In this document: one piece after another, positions 59,475-64,000 of the stretch
How positions within the stretch are numbered: the first letter of the stretch is position 1
Layout of the letters: each line of letters opens with the position of its first letter
Assembly (NCBI GenBank): GCA_947647735.1
Contig: CANSLJ010000008.1
Span: forward strand, 80,184-144,183
Reading direction: 5' to 3'
Source of the DNA: an uncultured bacterium
GTDB lineage: Bacteria > Bacillota > Clostridia > Lachnospirales > Lachnospiraceae
Length of the DNA stretch: 64,000 nucleotides
The notes under the pieces: generated by a model
Databases searched by the model: none
The model's input: only the letters and a program-made list of their open reading frames with translations
Told to the model about the DNA's origin: nothing
Position numbers and translations under genes: made by a program

Positions 59475-60674
59475 ATGAAACAGTCAAACGAGAATCTAAA
59501 AATCTTGCAAGAAGCTATTGCAAACGGTATAATAGATAAAGACAGTGTGCTAGATATTGTCATGGCCAAAAGAAAAAACGAAGTCAAAAAATTACATCCA
59601 TATGCTATCACTCCCCCAAAAGAAGACGGCGGACGATGGCACACCAGTTACAGGGATAAGGATGGAAAAAGAAAAAATATCAAAACACGCACCGAGGAAG
59701 AAATACTGAAAAAACTGATACCGATATATTTTCCGGAAACACACCTTGAAAAAATGACATTTCATGACTTATATGAAGAATGGCTTCAATATAAATCTAC
59801 TGTTACTAATAGTCCTAATACGATAAAACGGCACAAACAACATTACAAAAAATATTTTGAAACATCTGTATTGTGTACTATGAAAATCAAGAAAATTGAT
59901 GAGCTTTTACTGTAACAGGAATGCAATCGCATTGTCAAAGAATTTAATTTGTCCAGAAAAGAATGGTACAATGCAAAGACTATCTTAAATGGAATGTATG
60001 AATATGCTGTAAGGAAGAAATATCTCACTGAAAATCTAATGGATAAAATACAGATTCTGGTCAAGTTTCGGCAGATTGTCCGGAAGACAGGGAAAACAGA
60101 AACATATAATTCAGAAGAACTCAGTGAATTAAATGAATTTCTTGACCGTATGTACGAAGAAACTTTAGACACTTCCTTTCTTGCTGTTAAAATCAATTTT
60201 TTATTAGGCTTGCGTGTGGGGGAACTGGTCGCATTAAAATGGAGCGATTGGTGTGATGAAAACCACCTTCATATTATCCGTGAAGAAATCAGAGACCAGA
60301 CAGATAATAGTTATAAAGTTGTTGAGCATACCAAAACAAACCGTGACCGATTTGTGATATTGATTCCCAAAGCAACTGATATCCTGAAAAGGATAGAAAA
60401 AAATGGCGAATATATATTCATGAGGGATGGTAAAAGAATTACATCTATTCGGATCGCTACCATACTCAGAAAATTCGCAAGATATAGAGGAACCTCTATA
60501 AAATCAAGCCACAAAATGAGAAAAACCTATGCAAGTAATCTGAATGCCAGCGGGGTTCCTTTAGATTGTATCAGGGAAATGCTAGGACACAGCAATTTAA
60601 ACACAACACTTGGATATATCTACAATCCATTAACAAAAAGCCAAACCTATGAGTTATTATCAAAAGCTTTATAG
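59475..60674 (+). pseudogene. int: Tyrosine recombinase (integrase) interrupted by an in-frame stop
   Basis: Both parts (59475-59915 and 59949-60674) are in the same frame; only TAA at 59913-59915 (after KKIDELLL) separates them and the reading continues with QECNRIVKEFNLS. Together about 399 codons, normal for Tn916/ICE-type integrases: N-terminal AP2-like domain with GGRWHTSYRDKDGKR, SAM-like core-binding domain, and catalytic domain with Arg in GLRVGELVALKW, HKMR, GHSN and Tyr in GYIYN. A single base change (for example GAA to TAA) explains it. Integration into the adjacent tRNA-Thr is the evident former activity. Confidence 0.88.
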
Positions 60675-60727
60675 CTGTAAAGATATTCTGTCTACAACTG
60701 TCTACAAATATGAAAGACATAGAATAA

Positions 60728-60757
60728 GCGGAAACCTTATAAACAGGGCTTCCGCTT
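60728..60757. terminator. Hairpin between the integrase and tRNA-Thr
   Basis: AGCGGAA/TTCCGCT with small internal pairs (ACC/GGC). Serves as a stop for tRNA-Thr transcription from the right and for the integrase from the left. It resembles the displaced terminator at 57016-57056, so the element brought a replacement. Confidence 0.55.
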
Positions 60758-60768
60758 AACACAAATCA

Positions 60769-60841
60769 AGCTGCTGACGGGAATCGGACCCGTGACCTCC
60801 GCACTACCAATGCGACGCTCTACCGACTGAGCCACAGCAGC
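60769..60841 (-). tRNA. tRNA-Thr (anticodon GGT)
   Basis: A 73-base cloverleaf on the minus strand: acceptor GCTGCTG/CAGCAGC with discriminator T, D-stem GCTC/GAGC, anticodon stem TCGCA/TGCGG with loop TTGGTAG giving anticodon GGT, and T-stem ACGGG/CCCGT. The T-loop reads TCCGATT rather than the usual TTCGATT. CCA is not encoded. It is the insertion target of the integrated element and still looks complete. Confidence 0.93.
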
Positions 60842-60944
60842 TTGCAGACAACCAGCTTTTCCCGATTGCCGAAATTCATTGTATCAAATCCGACGCAGTC
60901 TGTCAACGAAATTTTAACTGAAATGCCACTAATCTTATCCCTTC

Positions 60945-60976
60945 CAAAAAGGGCATCGACCTGGATCAACGCCCTC
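60945..60976 (-). terminator. Terminator of the glycerate kinase gene
   Basis: Stem AGGGC/GCCCT with inner pairs (GTTGATCC...GGTCGAT), followed on the minus strand by TTTTTGG, four bases after the stop codon. Confidence 0.7.
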
Positions 60977-60980
60977 TTCC

Positions 60981-62234
60981 TTATCTGATCAGAATACATG
61001 ACAGATCATTTACATTTGTTCCGGTCGGTCCCGTTTTGATCAGGCCGCCGCATTTCTCCAGTGCATGATAGGAATCATTCTGTGCCAGAACACTGCTGAT
61101 CCGGCATCCTGCCTCCTTAAGTCTGTCAAAGGTATCGCCATCCACAAATCCTCCGGCGGCATCCGTCGGTCCGTCTGTCCCGTCAGATCCAAAGGAAAAG
61201 ATTGCAACATTTTCCATTCCCCGGATCGCTTCCGCCGCTGATAACGCCAGTTCCTGATTACGCCCTCCCAGACCGCTTCCCGTAAGCTGCACTACCGTTT
61301 CCCCGCCTGCCAGAAAAGCCAGAGATTTTTTGCTGTCCTGATACTGCTTTGCGATCGCTCCCAGAAAAGTTCCGGCTTCTCTCGCCACACAGTTCAAACA
61401 GGACGTCAACACAAAAGGTTCATATCCCAGCTCACGGCAGGTTCTCATCGCGGAATCACATAACTCCTTCACACTGCCGGTGATCACAGTCGTTACATTT
61501 TCGCACGCTTTCGGCGTTTCCTTCTCCAGCAGCCCTTTCACATTTTCCGTCAGCACAAGGCCATATTTCTCTACTACCTCCCGGCACATTTCCACCGTCG
61601 AAGAATCCGGATACGCCGGTCCCGAAGCGATCATATCCAGGGGATCACCCAAAATATCTGATAATACAACAGAAAATACCTGCGCCGGATAACAAAGCAG
61701 CGCAAATTTCCCGCCCTTTACCGCTGACAAACGCTTCCTGATAATATTCATCTCTGTAATATCCGCTCCGCAGGCGAGAAGCTGCCCGGTCATATCCTTC
61801 AGCTCCGTTTCCGTACAGAGCGGTATTTCAAACAGAGAGGAACCACCTCCTGAGATCAACATAATGACCACATCCTGCTTTGTCAGGTCTCTGACAAGAT
61901 CTGCCGCATACTCCGTTGCCAGAAAAGAATTTTCATCCGGGACCGGATGCCCCGCCTCAAAAATACGAAACGGCTCTATACTTCCCTTCGCATGCCCATA
62001 TTTTGTTATAACAACACCGGCAGATATCCTTTCCTTTAATATATCCTTTGCCGCCTTTGCCATCTGCCACGCCGCTTTTCCCAGTGCCACAACTATCACT
62101 TTTCCTCGTGGCAATTCCACCTCTTCCAGTGCTTTTTTTACAGCCTGATCCGGCTGTACATCCTGGATTGCCCGACGCATAATAATATCCGCATCTTTTC
62201 GCAGATCGTACTCTGTTTTCTTTTTTTCCTCCAT
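60981..62234 (-). CDS. Glycerate 2-kinase (DUF4147/MOFRL family)
   Basis: A kinase of about 417 residues that phosphorylates D-glycerate (or hydroxypyruvate-related acids) to 2-phosphoglycerate. The N-terminal DUF4147 domain has VVALGKAAWQMAKAA, AGHPVPDENSF and MLISGGGSSLFE; the C-terminal MOFRL domain has GGRNQELALSAAEAI and FSFGSDGTDGPTDAAGG. The ATG at 62234 is chosen for the AGGATAGG just upstream; the frame to 62351 adds residues unlike the family. It lies downstream of glnA on the same strand, 171 bases after it. Confidence 0.9.
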   Translation of the reverse strand: MEEKKKTEYDLRKDADIIMRRAIQDVQPDQAVKKALEEVELPRGKVIVVALGKAAWQMAKAAKDILKERISAGVVITKYGHAKGSIEPFRIFEAGHPVPDENSFLATEYAADLVRDLTKQDVVIMLISGGGSSLFEIPLCTETELKDMTGQLLACGADITEMNIIRKRLSAVKGGKFALLCYPAQVFSVVLSDILGDPLDMIASGPAYPDSSTVEMCREVVEKYGLVLTENVKGLLEKETPKACENVTTVITGSVKELCDSAMRTCRELGYEPFVLTSCLNCVAREAGTFLGAIAKQYQDSKKSLAFLAGGETVVQLTGSGLGGRNQELALSAAEAIRGMENVAIFSFGSDGTDGPTDAAGGFVDGDTFDRLKEAGCRISSVLAQNDSYHALEKCGGLIKTGPTGTNVNDLSCILIR

Positions 62235-62405
62235 CCTATCCTGCTTTCCCAGTCGGCTGTCAAAGACGACAGTACTCCTGCCACCAAAAGTCAGATCGTG
62301 CAAACACTGACATAGGCCTGCTAATTCTATACCGTCGTCCTTGCAAAGCATACACTACTCTATAGATTTTTTGATACTTAAAAACTCTACTCTTTTTGAA
62401 AGCCA

Positions 62406-63836
62406 TCACAGATCATAATACATCATAAACTCCGCCGGCGTAGGAATCTCACTCGCCTGCTTTGCCTCCGCACGTTTCCTCGATACCCATACATCGATCA
62501 GCCTCTCGGGGAATACGCCGCCTTTTGTCAGATAATCATGGTCTGCCTCCAGTGCATCCAGCGCCTCCTCCAGAGTCTTGGGCAGTCCCTTGATCTTTTT
62601 CTGCTCCTCCGGGGAAAGCGTATATAAATTAAAATCATAAGGTCCCCAGCCCATCTTCTCAGGATCGATCTGTTTTTCGATACCGTCCAGCCCCGCCATC
62701 AGGATCGCCGCATAGGCATAGTACGGATTTGCCGTGGCATCGGGGTTGCGCAGCTCAAACCGCTTTGTCTCAGGGGATTTCGCATAGGCAGGGATCCGGA
62801 TGACCGCGCTCCTGTTGGATGTCGCATAACCGATCGTCACCGGCGCTTCATATCCCGGCACCAGCCTCTTGAAGGAATTGGTGGAAGGATTGGTAAAGGC
62901 ACACAGGGAAGCGATATGTGTCAGCAGTCCACCGATAAAATAGTGTGCGGTCCTGCTCAGGCCGGAATAACCGTTTTCATCATAGAACAGGGGTTTTCCA
63001 TCCTTTTTCAGCAGCATATGTACATGCATCCCGCTGCCCGCTTCCTGATAAATGGGCTTTGGCAGGAACGTTGCTGTTTTTCCCTCCCTCGCCGCCATGT
63101 TTTTGATGATATACTTGATGATCATCGTATTATCCGCCATCTCGGGCATATCCGCCAGTTCTACTTCTATCTCCATCTGTCCCGGACCGCCCACCTCATG
63201 ATGATGGTATTTCACCTTGATGCCCCAGTCCTCCATCTCCATACAGATACGGCTTCTCAGATCATATCCCACATCCTGAGGCGCTGCCACATGATAACCG
63301 CCCTGATGAGGTACTTCATAACCGTTGTTTCCCGGAGTGTTAAGGCTCATGTTCCACGCCGCCTGCCTCGTGTCTATCTGGTATGCGCACTGCCTCGGGG
63401 AAACCTCAAAACGTGCCAAATCAAACAGATAAAACTCAAATTCCGGTCCGATGATCATGGAATCCGCGATCCCGCTCTCCTTCATGTACTCCACCGCCCG
63501 CAGGGATACATTTTTCGGATACTGATCAAAAGGTTTGTTTTCTTCTTTCCCTATGACGCACACATTTCCGCACATGGTCAGCGTAGGCACTTCCGCAAAC
63601 GGATCTACATATGCCGTATCCGGATCCGGCAGAAATACCATGTCGCTTTTTTCGATCGGCGCATACCCGTAGTTGGAACCGTCAAATCCTATCCCATAGA
63701 TAAACACATTCTCATCGAACCGTTCCACCGGTATGGTGATGTGACGCCAGCGTCCGTCGATATCCGTCATCTTGAAATCGATCATGCGGATCTGTTTTTC
63801 CTCGCACAGTTTCCTGATTTCCTTACTTTTGTCCAT
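62406..63836 (-). CDS. glnA: Glutamine synthetase, type I
   Basis: Makes glutamine from glutamate and ammonia. 476 residues. GPEFEFYLFD, HHHEVGGPGQMEIEVEL and GSGMHVHM match the glutamate and metal sites; NRSAVIRIPAYAKSPETKRF is the ATP/ammonium region. The segment DFNLYTLSPEE contains a tyrosine at the position of the adenylylation site, so the enzyme could be of the regulated GSI-beta type, although the full NLYxLP motif is not kept. AAGGAAGGG precedes the ATG. TATACT (about 63893-63898) is a possible -10 without a good -35. Confidence 0.95.
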   Translation of the reverse strand: MDKSKEIRKLCEEKQIRMIDFKMTDIDGRWRHITIPVERFDENVFIYGIGFDGSNYGYAPIEKSDMVFLPDPDTAYVDPFAEVPTLTMCGNVCVIGKEENKPFDQYPKNVSLRAVEYMKESGIADSMIIGPEFEFYLFDLARFEVSPRQCAYQIDTRQAAWNMSLNTPGNNGYEVPHQGGYHVAAPQDVGYDLRSRICMEMEDWGIKVKYHHHEVGGPGQMEIEVELADMPEMADNTMIIKYIIKNMAAREGKTATFLPKPIYQEAGSGMHVHMLLKKDGKPLFYDENGYSGLSRTAHYFIGGLLTHIASLCAFTNPSTNSFKRLVPGYEAPVTIGYATSNRSAVIRIPAYAKSPETKRFELRNPDATANPYYAYAAILMAGLDGIEKQIDPEKMGWGPYDFNLYTLSPEEQKKIKGLPKTLEEALDALEADHDYLTKGGVFPERLIDVWVSRKRAEAKQASEIPTPAEFMMYYDL

Positions 63837-64000
63837 AACTTGATTCCCTTCCTTGTTCCTTTGTGTAGTTTGGTTTGCTATGTCTCTTTCAGTATAGCAT
63901 ATGGGGTGGAAGTTTTGTAGTATAAACCGGACGACCGGATGGAAATGTGACTGTCAAGTAAACGTTGGCAAATTTTTTTCATACAGATTTTTCTACTCTG

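Larger units (their letters stand above)
57059..60788. mobile_element. Small integrated element in tRNA-Thr(GGT)
   Basis: About 3.7 kb bounded by 25-base direct repeats, with a tyrosine-recombinase gene next to the tRNA. Just inside each end lie two copies of TGTCTACA (57142-57149 and 57154-57161; 60689-60696 and 60699-60706), as expected for arm-type integrase sites. Content: secreted CAP protein, small hypothetical proteins, an XRE-type repressor and the integrase. No replication, transfer or capsid gene is present. AT content is visibly higher than in flanking genes. The integrase carries a stop, so the element may be frozen in place. Confidence 0.82.

Noticed and set aside
1-64000. CRISPR arrays, rRNA genes, prophage structural genes
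   Set aside because: No regularly spaced repeats, no rRNA-like sequence and no capsid, tail or terminase proteins were seen anywhere in the window.

Overview
The window reads as chromosomal DNA of a Lachnospiraceae-type gut clostridium (Bacillota). This rests on the gene order apt-relA-MBL-hemZ, the DegV protein, the BMP-family nucleoside importer, a YesM/YesN-controlled ABC sugar operon, an ISLre2-like transposase remnant and a secreted CAP protein with a YNHYITCGK-type tail. No species can be named from the sequence alone. Most genes lie on the minus strand. TTG and GTG starts preceded by good Shine-Dalgarno (SD) sequences occur several times.

Left part (1-9.6 kb): aspS (cut by the window edge) and hisS, separated by a long inverted-repeat element; a DegV protein; then a phospholipid group (TVP38 membrane protein, pssA, psd) beside an OmpR-type two-component system and a MacB/FtsX-type permease. 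TTAAG repeats in front of both the phospholipid operon and the permease suggest that the regulator controls both.

Middle part (9.6-40.6 kb): a likely drug-response operon (cytidylate-kinase-like, ABC-F, MATE, second cytidylate-kinase-like) behind a MarR regulator whose operator lies inside its own promoter; a divergent Fic gene; a GH65 phosphorylase/ABC sugar operon with a YesM/YesN pair; a vitamin B5/CoA operon (panC-panD-coaBC plus a BASS transporter); a split chromate transporter; a nucleoside uptake and phosphorolysis operon (deoD-bmp-ABC) with two perfect palindromes that fit activation by the divergent Crp/Fnr regulator; and a PfkB kinase/class II aldolase pair beside a third cytidylate-kinase-like gene.

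Right part (40.6-64 kb): a chemoreceptor; a sensory operon of two solute-binding lipoproteins, each with a 5'-nucleotidase-C-like tail, plus a hybrid histidine kinase; a short EamA transporter; hemZ-MBL-relA-apt; a scar region with a 57-residue gene, an ISLre2-like remnant and a tRNA/tmRNA 3' fragment; an isochorismatase-family hydrolase; a 3.7-kb integrated element in tRNA-Thr(GGT), whose integrase carries an in-frame stop; a glycerate kinase; and glutamine synthetase.

The most interesting points are the lipoprotein/hybrid-kinase operon, the ABC-F/MATE operon bracketed by cytidylate-kinase-like genes, the BASS transporter inside a pantothenate operon that lacks panB, the dual-palindrome nucleoside promoter, and the separation by about 47 kb of hemZ from hisS-aspS, which are commonly neighbours in Clostridia.
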